DNA of 64,000 nucleotides, from positions 78,385 through 142,384 of the forward strand of contig JACRCQ010000036.1 of the NCBI GenBank assembly GCA_016218915.1, given 5' to 3'. The notes beneath the pieces are model-generated. The model was not told the origin of the DNA and searched no databases. It saw nothing but the letters and a program-made list of their open reading frames with translations. Below, piece by piece: positions 1 through 7,808 of this stretch (positions are counted from its first letter, which is position 1; every line of letters starts with the position of its first letter). The translations under genes and the position numbers were made by a program. This DNA is from Deltaproteobacteria bacterium. Its GTDB lineage: Bacteria; Myxococcota_A; Polyangia; Polyangiales; Polyangiaceae.

Positions 1-814
1 CTATGCCGACGAGTGCTTCCAGTGGGTATATGACGGCAAGACCGGGCAGGCGCGGATGGGAATGTCCCGCTCTTCGTTCACGGCGACAGAAGCTTCGCTG
101 CTGGCCGACGTGGACGGAGACGGGCACGCGGAGATGGTGGTCGGCTCGGCGGGCGTGGACATGAGTGCAAGCGGGTGGACCTGTGCGGAGCACGAGACGA
201 CTGCGCTCAACGGCTACACGTGGTCGCCCGGGCCGATGCCGAACAAGTCCTACCGCGGAATCCGGGTGCTGGCCGACGCAGCCAACTCGTGGGTAGGCAC
301 GCGCACGCTCTGGAGCGAGCACACCTACCACGTGACCAACATCTGCGACGATCGCGACAATGCCTGTGATCTCCCCAACACCTACGGCTCGATCCCGTCG
401 CCGGAGAAGAAGAACTGGCAGGTCGGGTGGCTGAACGACTTCCGCCAGAACGTGCAGGACAAAGGCATCTTCAACGCTCCGGATGCGGTCGTGGCGCTGG
501 CCGTGGATTGCACGACTCCAGTGCAGGCGCACGTCTCGGTCCGGAACATCGGGCAGGCTTCGCTGCCTGCGGGCGTGGTCGTGGGCGTGTTCCTGGATCC
601 GGCGGACCAGCAGGTGGGGACGGTGACGACCACCACGGCATTGCTGCCGGGACAGACCCAGACGCTCACAGTCGCGCTCGGCGCTCCTGCGACCGACAAG
701 GACAAGTACCACGCGGCGATCATCCTGGATCCGCAGAATCCCAAGTTCCACGAATGCCGCGAGGACAACAACAAGTCTGCGCAGGCTGCGCCCCAGTGCT
801 CCAACCCGAAGTAG
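1..814 (+). CDS. FG-GAP/VCBS-like secreted protein with C-terminal CARDB-like domain, 5' partial
   Basis: The reading frame is open from base 2, so the gene starts left of the window; about 270 residues are visible. The first part reads ...ADVDGDGHAEMVVGS..., an FG-GAP/VCBS-type calcium-binding loop typical of beta-propeller surface proteins. The last ~110 residues (DAVVALAVDC to the end) look like an Ig-like CARDB domain: VSVRNIGQASLPAGVVVGVF, then a D-x-x-P-x-F-x-E-C-x-E-D-N-N motif near the C terminus. The first Met codon in the visible part (base 56) is internal and should not be taken as the start. The function is probably extracellular or cell-surface; substrate unknown. A PilZ gene follows 9 bases after the stop and may be co-transcribed. 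Confidence 0.75.
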   Translation, partial: YADECFQWVYDGKTGQARMGMSRSSFTATEASLLADVDGDGHAEMVVGSAGVDMSASGWTCAEHETTALNGYTWSPGPMPNKSYRGIRVLADAANSWVGTRTLWSEHTYHVTNICDDRDNACDLPNTYGSIPSPEKKNWQVGWLNDFRQNVQDKGIFNAPDAVVALAVDCTTPVQAHVSVRNIGQASLPAGVVVGVFLDPADQQVGTVTTTTALLPGQTQTLTVALGAPATDKDKYHAAIILDPQNPKFHECREDNNKSAQAAPQCSNPK

Positions 815-823
815 GAGAACACC

Positions 824-1213
824 ATGGCCGATTCGGTCCCTCCGCAGTCCGAGCGACGCGCAGGCGTGCGGTACCTCGCGTGCTTCCCGGGCTACGTCGT
901 TCTGCCCGACGGCGCCCAGCGAATCGCGGTCATCCGGGATCTGAGCACTTCGGGCGTGCGGCTACTCACGGACACGATCAAGCTGCACGTCGACGACGTG
1001 GTGAAGCTGGAGCTGCACATCGGCAAGGACCCGGACACGTGCAGCGTGGTGCGGGGGCGCGTGGTCCGCGTCGAGCCGGTCACGGACATCGACCTGTGGA
1101 AGCGCTGCTTTGCGGTGAGCTTTGACGAGCCGCTGGCGATGAGCGACGAGGACATTGCGCGGTTCCAGGGGCTGCCGCCGGTGTTCGAGTTCGAGCTGGA
1201 GCCCCTGGGCTGA
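824..1213 (+). CDS. PilZ domain protein
   Basis: This 129-residue single-domain protein shows both halves of the PilZ c-di-GMP-binding signature: an arginine-rich N-terminal element (ERRAGVRY, residues ~9-16) and DLSTSGVRL (~43-51), matching the family (D/N)xSxxG motif. It is predicted to be a cytoplasmic c-di-GMP receptor. Short PilZ proteins are common in Myxococcota, often without an assigned partner. The start ATG at 824 follows a GGAGA Shine-Dalgarno-like stretch. It lies 9 bases after the secreted FG-GAP protein, so the two may form an operon. The target of the c-di-GMP signal cannot be told from the sequence. Confidence 0.85.
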   Translation: MADSVPPQSERRAGVRYLACFPGYVVLPDGAQRIAVIRDLSTSGVRLLTDTIKLHVDDVVKLELHIGKDPDTCSVVRGRVVRVEPVTDIDLWKRCFAVSFDEPLAMSDEDIARFQGLPPVFEFELEPLG

Positions 1214-1274
1214 AACTCGTTCTGTTGCCGCTCAATTGGCCGGATTCCGCGCGATCTGCTAGTGCTCTCCCCGC

Positions 1275-4200
1275 TTGAGGACAGAACAGCCCAGTGCACC
1301 GAGAGCGGCGCCCCCGCGCGCTTGGGGCCGCGTCTTGCGCTGGTTCGTCCGCCCGCCGACGGTCGGCGCTGCATGGCTGCTCGTGCTATCCGGCCTCGGG
1401 CTGCTGAGAACGCTCACGGACGACTCGGTCCAGGGCGTGAGTGCGCCGAGCGTGCGCAGGCTGATCAAGACGCAGTTCGCGCGCGAGGTGATCCACGCCA
1501 GCGGGGTAGCGCTCGTGACCGCGCTGGTGATCGGGCTCGCGCTCGGGCTTTGCGTGCAGGAGCTCCTTCGGGTGCGCGACTGGCTTTCAGGACGGGCACG
1601 ACGCACTGCCTACGAGCTCGCGTGGCCGGCGCTGGGCGTGATCGCGGTCGCCCATGGCCTGATTTGGCTGCGCGACCTGGCGACGTATCCACAGGCGTAT
1701 GCTCCCGCGCTCTACGCGCACGGCGGCATGCGAGCGGCTCTCCAGACTGTGACGTGCGATTGGCTTGGCCCCCGAGGCGTGCTGGCTCTGGCCGTGGTGC
1801 TCTGGGCGGCCTGGTTTGCGCCAGCCTTTCGGCAGGCGTGGCGGGGACGTCGCCGCGCCGCGATCGCTGTGGCTGCATCCCTGCCGCTGGCGCCGCTCGC
1901 GCTGTCCCTGATTCCGACCGCGTTCGAGCGCGCCACCACCCGGCACCTGCAGCCTGCGTCGCCGGACCGTCCCAATGTGCTGATCCTCGCTGCGGATTCG
2001 CTTCGCGCCGATCGACTCGAGCCGCGCGTGGCTCCGAACCTCTCGGCCCTTGCCGGACACGGGGCCCGCTTTGACCGCGCCTACGTGACCCTTCCGCGCA
2101 CCTTCCCATCCTGGGTCTCGATGCTGAGCGGACGCGACCCGCACCATCACGGAATCCGTCACATGTTTCCCCGGTGGGAGGCACGCAAGCGCGACGTGGG
2201 CGCGATCCCGGGCAGCTTCGGCGCGGCCGGGTTCCACACCGCTGTGGTCAGCGACTTCGCTGGCGACATCTTCGGCCGGATGGACCTCGGTTTTGCGCAG
2301 ACACGCACCCCGACCTTCAACATCCGCGAGCTGGTTCGCGAGACCGTGGCGGGCGGGCAGGGCCCGCTGCTTCCGTTCCTGCGGACGCGATTCGCGTCGA
2401 GCGTGCTGCCGGTCCTGCGCGAGCTGCACGACACCACCGATCCGGACGTGGTCACGGCCGATGCGTTGGCTCAGATCGATCGAGCAGGGGGTCGTCCGTT
2501 CTTCGTGGTGGCGTTCTACTCCACCTCCCACTTCCCGTACGCCGCGCCAGCGCCTTTTGCGACGCGGTTCGTGGACCCCGCCTACCGTGGCCCCTATCGA
2601 TACGGCAAGACCCCCGCGATCTTCGCGGAGCACGAGCCGACCCCAGAGGACGTGCAGGCGATCCGCGGCTTGTACGATGGTGCGGTGGCGGCTGTGGACC
2701 GCTCTGCGGCCGCGCTGCTGGAGGGGCTGCGCCGGCGCGGGCTCGACAAGAGCACCATCGTGGTGGTGACCGCGGATCACGGCGAGTCGCTCTACGAGCC
2801 CGGACGCGGGCAGGGGCATGGCGATCATCTCTTTGGCGACGAGGTGACGCACGTGCCTCTGGTGATCGTGGACCCGCGACGATCGCCTCCTGTGCGCAGC
2901 AACGATCTGGTGCGCTCGGTGGATCTGGCCCCTACGCTCTGCGAGCTTGCGGGCGTGCGGTGCGCGGACGGCATGGACGGCCGCTCGCTGGTGCCGCTCA
3001 TGGAAGGAAAGGCGCTTCCAGCAAAGCCTGTGTTCGCAGAGACCGGGCTGTGGTTCACAAGGCAGATTCCAGACGTTCCACGGGAGCTGCGCATGCCTTG
3101 CCCGGAGCTGACCGAGGCGCTTGAGGTGGACATCGAGCACGACGGCGACGTGGTGACGCGCGACAGCTTCGAGCCGTGGCTGATCGCGTCCCGGCACCGG
3201 ATGGTGCGCGATGAGCGGCACAAGCTGGTGTATGCGCCCACGCGGCAGGGCGCGCGCTGGATGCTCTTCGACACGCAGCTCGATCCGCAGGAGACGCGCG
3301 ATCTGTCCTCAGAGCATCCGGAGATCGTGACCCGGCTGCAAGGGCTGCTCTGGCCCTGGATGCTCGAGGATCCCCAGATGGCGCGCAGGGGCGATCTTCT
3401 GGTGACCCGTCCCCACCGCAGCGACAAGCCAGCTCCCTCACAAGCGGATGCGACCCAGCGATCGCCTGGGGTTGCCATCCGGCTTGCGGAGCGCGTGGGG
3501 AGCGCTGTGGTCGACGCACCCAATCTCGCGAGCGTGGATGCCGGCCTCGATCACTGGCGAAGAATGCGATCACCGTGGATCCACGGGGCAGGAGATGCGG
3601 AGCGGGCCGTGCAGCAGATCGCGTTCGTGCGCTCAGGAGGCACGCACAAGCTCAAGCCCGCAGGGAACGGTCACACATGGGACCCAGACCCGCGGCTATG
3701 GAACATGAACGATGGCAGCTTCGATCAGCGCGAGGCGATTGTGGCTCCTCCACCAGCCTCGCTCCGATTCCCCGGAATGGTCGTTCCGACAGGAGCGACG
3801 TTCGAGTCTGCGGTTGCGGTGGTCGGGCCGAACGTGGGCGGTGTGGAGTTCGAGGTCGCGGTGAAGTCCGAGGGCGTGCGCGCCGTGGCAGGCAAGCGCA
3901 CCCTCGGGCCAGGGGCCCACGGCAGCTTCGAGGACTGGCAAGTAGACTTGTCCGCCTGGGGAGGCAAGACCGTGGAGCTGGAGCTCGCCACGCGCGGGCC
4001 CCCAACGATGATCCATCCGGCTGCGATCTGGGGCGCTCCGGTCGTGATCGCGCCAGCGGCCAGCGACTTCCCGTTCAACGTGCTGTACATCGTGGTCGAC
4101 GCGCTCCGAGGCGACGCGGTTGCCTCGACGCACGACGAGGAGACGGACGCGAGGATGGCAGCGGCGAAGTACCCGCCGCTCGACGCGTTTCTGCCGAAGC

Positions 4201-5870
4201 TCCCAGAGGTGGCGCCGAACCTCGATGCGCTTGCGGCCAAGGGCGTGATCTTCTCCCAGGCCTACTCGGCCGCTACTTGGACGAGGCCGAGCACGGTCGC
4301 GATGATGGCAGGGATCCCGTCCGGGGAGCTCGGCCTGAGCGCCACGCCCCTGGTGCCCGCGGTCGCGGATCTGCAACGACTGTACGCACGTCGGCCGCCA
4401 TTCCTCCCGTTGCTGCTGCGCCCGCACGGCGTGTGGACGCGCGCCGTCGTGAACAACTACTACATGGTTGGCTATGCGGGAGTCGGGGTCGACATGGGAT
4501 TCGACTCCCTGGTGGATCATCGCTACGGAACCGAGGACACGGCCGAGATCCTGAAGGACGCGACGCGCGAGCTGGAGCAGGCCGCGCACCGTCGCTTCTT
4601 CCTGTTCGTGAACTTCGTGTCGCCGCACGGCCCCTACGAGCCACCGCCGAGCGCGCTGGAGGCGATTCCCAAGCCGCCCCGCGCGCCGCAGCATGAAGTC
4701 GTGCGCCAGTATCTCGCCGAGATCCACAAGGACGACGCCGCGATCGGGGCGCTCGTGGCGCGCGTGCGCGACCTCGGCCTCGCCAATGACACCTTGATCG
4801 TGGTGACCGCGGATCATGGAGAGACACTCAGCCGATCGCATACTGCCATTCCGTTCGGCGTGGCTGCGGAGCCTGACACGAGCGGACGCTTCCAGCACCT
4901 TCTGACGCTCTACGACGAGACCGCGCACGTGCCGCTGCTCCTGGTGTTGCCTGGAAAGCTCCCGGCGGGGATGCAGGTTCGCGACCCGGTTTCGAACACC
5001 GATGTGGTCGCTACCCTCTTCGAGCTTGCGGGAATGCACAAGCCCGCCAATGTCCGCGGTGAGTCGCTCCTTGCCCTCGTGCGCGGAGCGCGCGCGCCCG
5101 AGCGTCCTGTCTTCGTGGAAGGGCGCGGCGGGCATTCGCTTCGCGTCGGACGCTGGCGACTCATCGTGCGCGATCCAGGACATACCCGCGTGCGGATCCA
5201 CGGCGTGTTCGTGGAGCAGCCGGTGGAGCTGTACGATCTGGAGACCGATCCGGGCGAGCGAGTCGAGGTGTCCCAGCAGCATCCGGAGATCGTAGAGCGG
5301 CTTCTGGCGCTGGATCGGGCTAGGCAGTCGTCCTCTGCAGCTGCGCAGACCAGCGGTGCTGACACGCACCCGGCGCTGCGCCTTCGCTTCGTCGGAGCGG
5401 GGGCGCGCCATCGGGTGAGCGGACGCATCGGGGTGCGCAAGGCAGGCAGCGACGCGAGGCTGACGGCCGCGGCGGTCGGGCTCAAGCCCGAGGCGATTCG
5501 GCAGTCTCGCGAAGGCGTCGAGCTCGACTTCGAGACAATGCCCGATGCCGTGGTGGGAGTCGATCTGCAAGTGGAGCCGTCCGATGCCGACGTGACCTGG
5601 GAGCTGCGCCTGGACGGAGGGCCCTGGCCTGCAGAGCGAGTATATGCAGGGGCGCTGGGCATTGCGATGCGCGAGCTTCTGGCAGGAGTGGTGGGGGATG
5701 GGGGACGGGCCGCGGTGTCGGCCGAGGGAATGCCGTGGATTGATCCTGGCAGCGAGGTCGGTCTGTTCGTGGCGCGCGACGCATCGGGGCAGGCGCTCGA
5801 GGGGGGCGGAAGCGACGACGCGAAGCGGGAGGCGATGGGGCTGATGCGAGCGTGGGGATATGTGCGCTAG
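1275..5870 (+). CDS. Membrane protein with two tandem alkaline-phosphatase/sulfatase-superfamily domains
   Basis: 1531 residues from a TTG start at 1275, chosen because it leaves a basic N terminus ahead of the first helix; no good ribosome site is visible, so the start is uncertain. About five hydrophobic segments in the first ~225 residues anchor it in the inner membrane. Two catalytic-type domains follow. Domain 1 begins near residue 233 (PNVLILAADSLRADR) with TFPSWVSMLSG at ~276; domain 2 has VVDALRGD near 940 and TRPSTVAMMAG at ~1003. Both have the late metal-site motif VVTADHGES/ET. In arylsulfatases the nucleophile block is C/S-x-P-S-R; here Thr sits in that position in both domains, as in LtaS-like and phosphoethanolamine transferases. 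A phosphotransferase or phosphodiesterase role on an envelope polymer is therefore as likely as sulfatase. A ~100-residue non-catalytic C-terminal region closes the protein. Confidence 0.8.
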   Translation: MRTEQPSAPRAAPPRAWGRVLRWFVRPPTVGAAWLLVLSGLGLLRTLTDDSVQGVSAPSVRRLIKTQFAREVIHASGVALVTALVIGLALGLCVQELLRVRDWLSGRARRTAYELAWPALGVIAVAHGLIWLRDLATYPQAYAPALYAHGGMRAALQTVTCDWLGPRGVLALAVVLWAAWFAPAFRQAWRGRRRAAIAVAASLPLAPLALSLIPTAFERATTRHLQPASPDRPNVLILAADSLRADRLEPRVAPNLSALAGHGARFDRAYVTLPRTFPSWVSMLSGRDPHHHGIRHMFPRWEARKRDVGAIPGSFGAAGFHTAVVSDFAGDIFGRMDLGFAQTRTPTFNIRELVRETVAGGQGPLLPFLRTRFASSVLPVLRELHDTTDPDVVTADALAQIDRAGGRPFFVVAFYSTSHFPYAAPAPFATRFVDPAYRGPYRYGKTPAIFAEHEPTPEDVQAIRGLYDGAVAAVDRSAAALLEGLRRRGLDKSTIVVVTADHGESLYEPGRGQGHGDHLFGDEVTHVPLVIVDPRRSPPVRSNDLVRSVDLAPTLCELAGVRCADGMDGRSLVPLMEGKALPAKPVFAETGLWFTRQIPDVPRELRMPCPELTEALEVDIEHDGDVVTRDSFEPWLIASRHRMVRDERHKLVYAPTRQGARWMLFDTQLDPQETRDLSSEHPEIVTRLQGLLWPWMLEDPQMARRGDLLVTRPHRSDKPAPSQADATQRSPGVAIRLAERVGSAVVDAPNLASVDAGLDHWRRMRSPWIHGAGDAERAVQQIAFVRSGGTHKLKPAGNGHTWDPDPRLWNMNDGSFDQREAIVAPPPASLRFPGMVVPTGATFESAVAVVGPNVGGVEFEVAVKSEGVRAVAGKRTLGPGAHGSFEDWQVDLSAWGGKTVELELATRGPPTMIHPAAIWGAPVVIAPAASDFPFNVLYIVVDALRGDAVASTHDEETDARMAAAKYPPLDAFLPKLPEVAPNLDALAAKGVIFSQAYSAATWTRPSTVAMMAGIPSGELGLSATPLVPAVADLQRLYARRPPFLPLLLRPHGVWTRAVVNNYYMVGYAGVGVDMGFDSLVDHRYGTEDTAEILKDATRELEQAAHRRFFLFVNFVSPHGPYEPPPSALEAIPKPPRAPQHEVVRQYLAEIHKDDAAIGALVARVRDLGLANDTLIVVTADHGETLSRSHTAIPFGVAAEPDTSGRFQHLLTLYDETAHVPLLLVLPGKLPAGMQVRDPVSNTDVVATLFELAGMHKPANVRGESLLALVRGARAPERPVFVEGRGGHSLRVGRWRLIVRDPGHTRVRIHGVFVEQPVELYDLETDPGERVEVSQQHPEIVERLLALDRARQSSSAAAQTSGADTHPALRLRFVGAGARHRVSGRIGVRKAGSDARLTAAAVGLKPEAIRQSREGVELDFETMPDAVVGVDLQVEPSDADVTWELRLDGGPWPAERVYAGALGIAMRELLAGVVGDGGRAAVSAEGMPWIDPGSEVGLFVARDASGQALEGGGSDDAKREAMGLMRAWGYVR

Positions 5871-5882
5871 GTACGACCCGGA

Positions 5883-5900
5883 GAACTAGGAACTAGCAAC
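5883..5900. repeat. Heptamer TAGGAAC-type tandem repeat, copy 1
   Basis: Directly after the two-domain phosphatase-like gene the sequence gaactaggaactagcaac contains tandem copies of a seven-base unit (actagga). The same unit recurs at 7396-7413 and, inverted, at 7791-7808, so the beta-helix lipoprotein gene lies between copies 1 and 2. No function is known to me. Confidence 0.6.
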
Positions 5901-6064
5901 AGCAACACGGAACGAGAACGTGGAATGGCTACATGGGCTTCCGGGCTCTGCGGCGAGCCGCAGCGCTCCAGCCATTTTTAAGCCAGCTGCTGTCGGGCGC
6001 TCCTGAAGTTAATCTCCACAGGGTGTCCGAAGTCGGATACATTTGGCCCATAATGGGGTGCCAC

Positions 6065-7393
6065 ATGAAAAGACTGACTTGTCTGAGCTTGTCCCTGCGC
6101 GCGACCCTCTTGCTGGCTGTTGGAGGGGTCATGGTGCTTGCTGCTGCCAGCTGCTCCGATGACTCGGGTGCGGGCGCTGCCGGGAGCACGAACGATGGCG
6201 GAAGTACAGGTGGTACCTCGAACGGAGGAGGAGGGACAGGCGGCGCCGCCAACGGCGGTACTGCGAACGGCGGCACGTCGAACGGCGGAACAGCGAACGG
6301 CGGCACCGCGAACGGCGGAACAGCGAACGGTGGCAGTGCGACCGGTGGCAGTGGCGGAACGGTGGAGGTGCCGAATCCTCTCACGAATCCGACCGATGGG
6401 CCTCCAGCGGGCAACCAGAATCCGGAAGCCACTTGCTCGGTCCCTGCGGAAGCCGGGCTTGCCAACGTCTCGACACCGAAGACCGTGGTTGGAACCGGGA
6501 CCGCTGCGAGCTGCACGAGCGCGGCGGTGGTCGATGCCGTGGCTCAGGGCGGGGTGATCACGTTCAACTGCGGCGCTGATCCGGTCACGATCATGATGGA
6601 GCAGACCGCAAAGATCTTCAACGACAAGGGGCCGGAGATCGTGATCGACGGTGGCGGGCTGGTCACGCTCAGCGGCATGGGGGCGCGACGCATCCTGTAC
6701 ATGAACACCTGCGACGAGAACCAGGTGTGGACCACGAGCCATTGCCAGGACCAGGATCATCCGAGGCTGACGATCCAGAACATCACGTTCGTGGATGGGA
6801 ACTCGAAGAGCGAAACGGAGTACGACGGCGGAGGGGCGGTGTGGATTCGCGGCGGGCGCGTGAGGCTGGTCAACACGCGGTTCTTCAACAACATCTGCGC
6901 GAGCGAGGGGCCGGACGTCGGGGGCGCGGCGCTGCGCGTGTTCAGCCAGTCCGCGGGCCTGCCGGTCTATGTCGTCAACACTACGTTCGGCGGCAAGGAT
7001 GGCGGGTACGGTGGAATCGGCTCCAACGGCGGCGGAATCAGCAGCATTGGCGTTTCGTGGACGATCATCAACAGCCTGTTCTCGTACAACAAGGCTATCG
7101 GCAACGGTGGCAATCCCGCGGATCCGGGCACGCCCGGCGGCGGCAGCGGCGGCGCGATCTACAACGACGGCAACGAGATGACGCTGTCGATCTGCGGTAC
7201 GCGCATCGAATACAACGAGGTCAACGCCTACGGCAGCGCGATCTTCTTCGTGAGCAACAACCACACGGGCGACATCCGGATCGACAAGTCGGTGATCACG
7301 AACAACAAGGGCGGCTCGTGGTACCCGAAGTACCCGCAGATCTCGGCGCATGACGATACGCCCATCGTGGTCACGGATTCCACGATACAGTGA
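6065..7393 (+). CDS. Lipoprotein with Asn-Gly-Gly-Thr repeat linker and parallel beta-helix domain
   Basis: 442 residues from ATG 6065, which gives a clean signal peptide (MKRLTC..., hydrophobic core, lipobox VLAAASC). An in-frame ATG at 6053 is possible, but the GGGGTG stretch suits 6065. After the Cys comes a ~65-residue low-complexity linker made of (A/S)NGGT repeats. The C-terminal ~370 residues show right-handed beta-helix features: VIDGGG, LTIQNITF, GGGAVWIRGGRVRLVNTRFFNN, SIIN/SLFSYNKA and GGAIYNDGNEMTL, the pattern of pectate-lyase-like and polymorphic outer-membrane proteins. It is probably surface-exposed and may bind or cleave a polysaccharide; no catalytic residues can be assigned. 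It stands alone between two heptamer-repeat copies. Confidence 0.75.
   Translation: MKRLTCLSLSLRATLLLAVGGVMVLAAASCSDDSGAGAAGSTNDGGSTGGTSNGGGGTGGAANGGTANGGTSNGGTANGGTANGGTANGGSATGGSGGTVEVPNPLTNPTDGPPAGNQNPEATCSVPAEAGLANVSTPKTVVGTGTAASCTSAAVVDAVAQGGVITFNCGADPVTIMMEQTAKIFNDKGPEIVIDGGGLVTLSGMGARRILYMNTCDENQVWTTSHCQDQDHPRLTIQNITFVDGNSKSETEYDGGGAVWIRGGRVRLVNTRFFNNICASEGPDVGGAALRVFSQSAGLPVYVVNTTFGGKDGGYGGIGSNGGGISSIGVSWTIINSLFSYNKAIGNGGNPADPGTPGGGSGGAIYNDGNEMTLSICGTRIEYNEVNAYGSAIFFVSNNHTGDIRIDKSVITNNKGGSWYPKYPQISAHDDTPIVVTDSTIQ
6248..6360 (+). repeat. In-frame 15-bp tandem repeat encoding ANGGT units
   Basis: About seven near-identical 15-base units (gcg-aac-ggc-gga-aca and variants) encode the flexible linker of the beta-helix lipoprotein. 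Synonymous changes between units show an old or drifting array; in-frame slippage would change linker length without a frameshift. Confidence 0.85.
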
Positions 7394-7395
7394 AG

Positions 7396-7413
7396 AAACT
7401 AGGAACTAGGAAC
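7396..7413. repeat. Heptamer repeat, copy 2 (left arm of inverted pair)
   Basis: aaactaggaactaggaac lies 3 bases after the beta-helix gene stop. With a few further bases (acatcaa) it matches the reverse complement of 7787-7808 at about 20 of 22 positions, so the two form a long imperfect inverted repeat about 410 bp apart. Confidence 0.6.
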
Positions 7414-7435
7414 ATCAACAGAGAATGGGAATTGA

Positions 7436-7452
7436 GAATGGGAGGCCCATTC
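7436..7452. terminator. Hairpin GAATGGG-agg-CCCATTC, possible terminator
   Basis: A perfect 7-bp stem with a 3-base loop sits 43 bases after the beta-helix gene stop. There is no clear T-run, so it may terminate transcription or be part of the repeat element. Confidence 0.35.
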
Positions 7453-7487
7453 CCCTGAGCCATCTTCCCCTGAGCCATCCCCTCATT

Positions 7488-7667
7488 TCATCCCGAAGAA
7501 CGGGCTGAAGAACGAATGCTCGCGCGATGCGGTCGAACGCGGACATTGGCGTGCAGCTGGCCTCCGAACAGCTCGATCATGATGCGACGAATATGCGCCA
7601 GGTTGAGGTTGTTGCGGACCGAAATCGCGCGTGGAACCAGGCGTCGAACCAAGGGAAGCGGATTCAT
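7488..7667 (-). CDS. Possible 59-residue small protein (doubtful)
   Basis: A short minus-strand frame runs from ATG at 7667 to TGA at 7488. It encodes a basic peptide starting MNPLPLVRRLVPRAISVRN and containing NLAHIRRIMIELFGGQLHAN. The middle ~30 codons have the G/C-ending bias of real genes here, while the last 15 codons do not, as if coding ended early. I see no convincing ribosome site, and I do not recognise a family. It lies wholly inside the inverted-repeat-bounded element, so it may be a relic carried by that element rather than a working gene. Confidence 0.25.
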   Translation of the reverse strand: MNPLPLVRRLVPRAISVRNNLNLAHIRRIMIELFGGQLHANVRVRPHRASIRSSARSSG

Positions 7668-7790
7668 TTTTGTGCGCCGCCAACACCCGACGAGACCGAT
7701 GGATTCCCGGTTTGGAGATATTTGTCGCCAAGCGCTGCAAAAATCGAGGGGATCGCTCAGCCCATTCCCCTATTCTGAATCCGCATTCAT

Positions 7791-7808
7791 GTTCCTAATT
7801 CCTAGTTG
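7791..7808. repeat. Heptamer repeat, copy 3 (inverted), holding the stop codon of the caspase-like gene
   Basis: gttcctaattcctagttg is the reverse complement of the heptamer motif seen at 7396. The last codons (T-T-R-N) and the TAG stop of the neighbouring minus-strand caspase-like gene are read from this repeat, so the repeat edge has overwritten or created that gene's 3' end. Confidence 0.6.

Larger units (their letters stand above)
7394..7794. other. Intergenic ~400 bp with inverted repeats, hairpin and a possible small ORF
   Basis: This stretch is less GC-rich than its neighbours. It is bounded by inverted copies of the heptamer repeat (7396-7413 and 7791-7808). Inside are a perfect hairpin GAATGGG-agg-CCCATTC (7436-7452), a direct repeat of ttcccctgagccatc (7450-7479), a second GCCCATTCCCCT at about 7761-7772, and one 59-codon minus-strand ORF (7488-7667). 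It resembles a small non-autonomous repeat element more than a promoter region. Confidence 0.5.

Noticed and set aside
1587..3221. Long open frame antisense to the two-domain phosphatase-like gene, and similar long antisense frames at 3696-5570 (-), 13100-14917 (+) and 5978-7351 (-)
   Set aside because: They mirror real genes with strong third-position G/C bias; translations are Arg/His/Gly-rich without domains, as expected of shadow frames in high-GC DNA.
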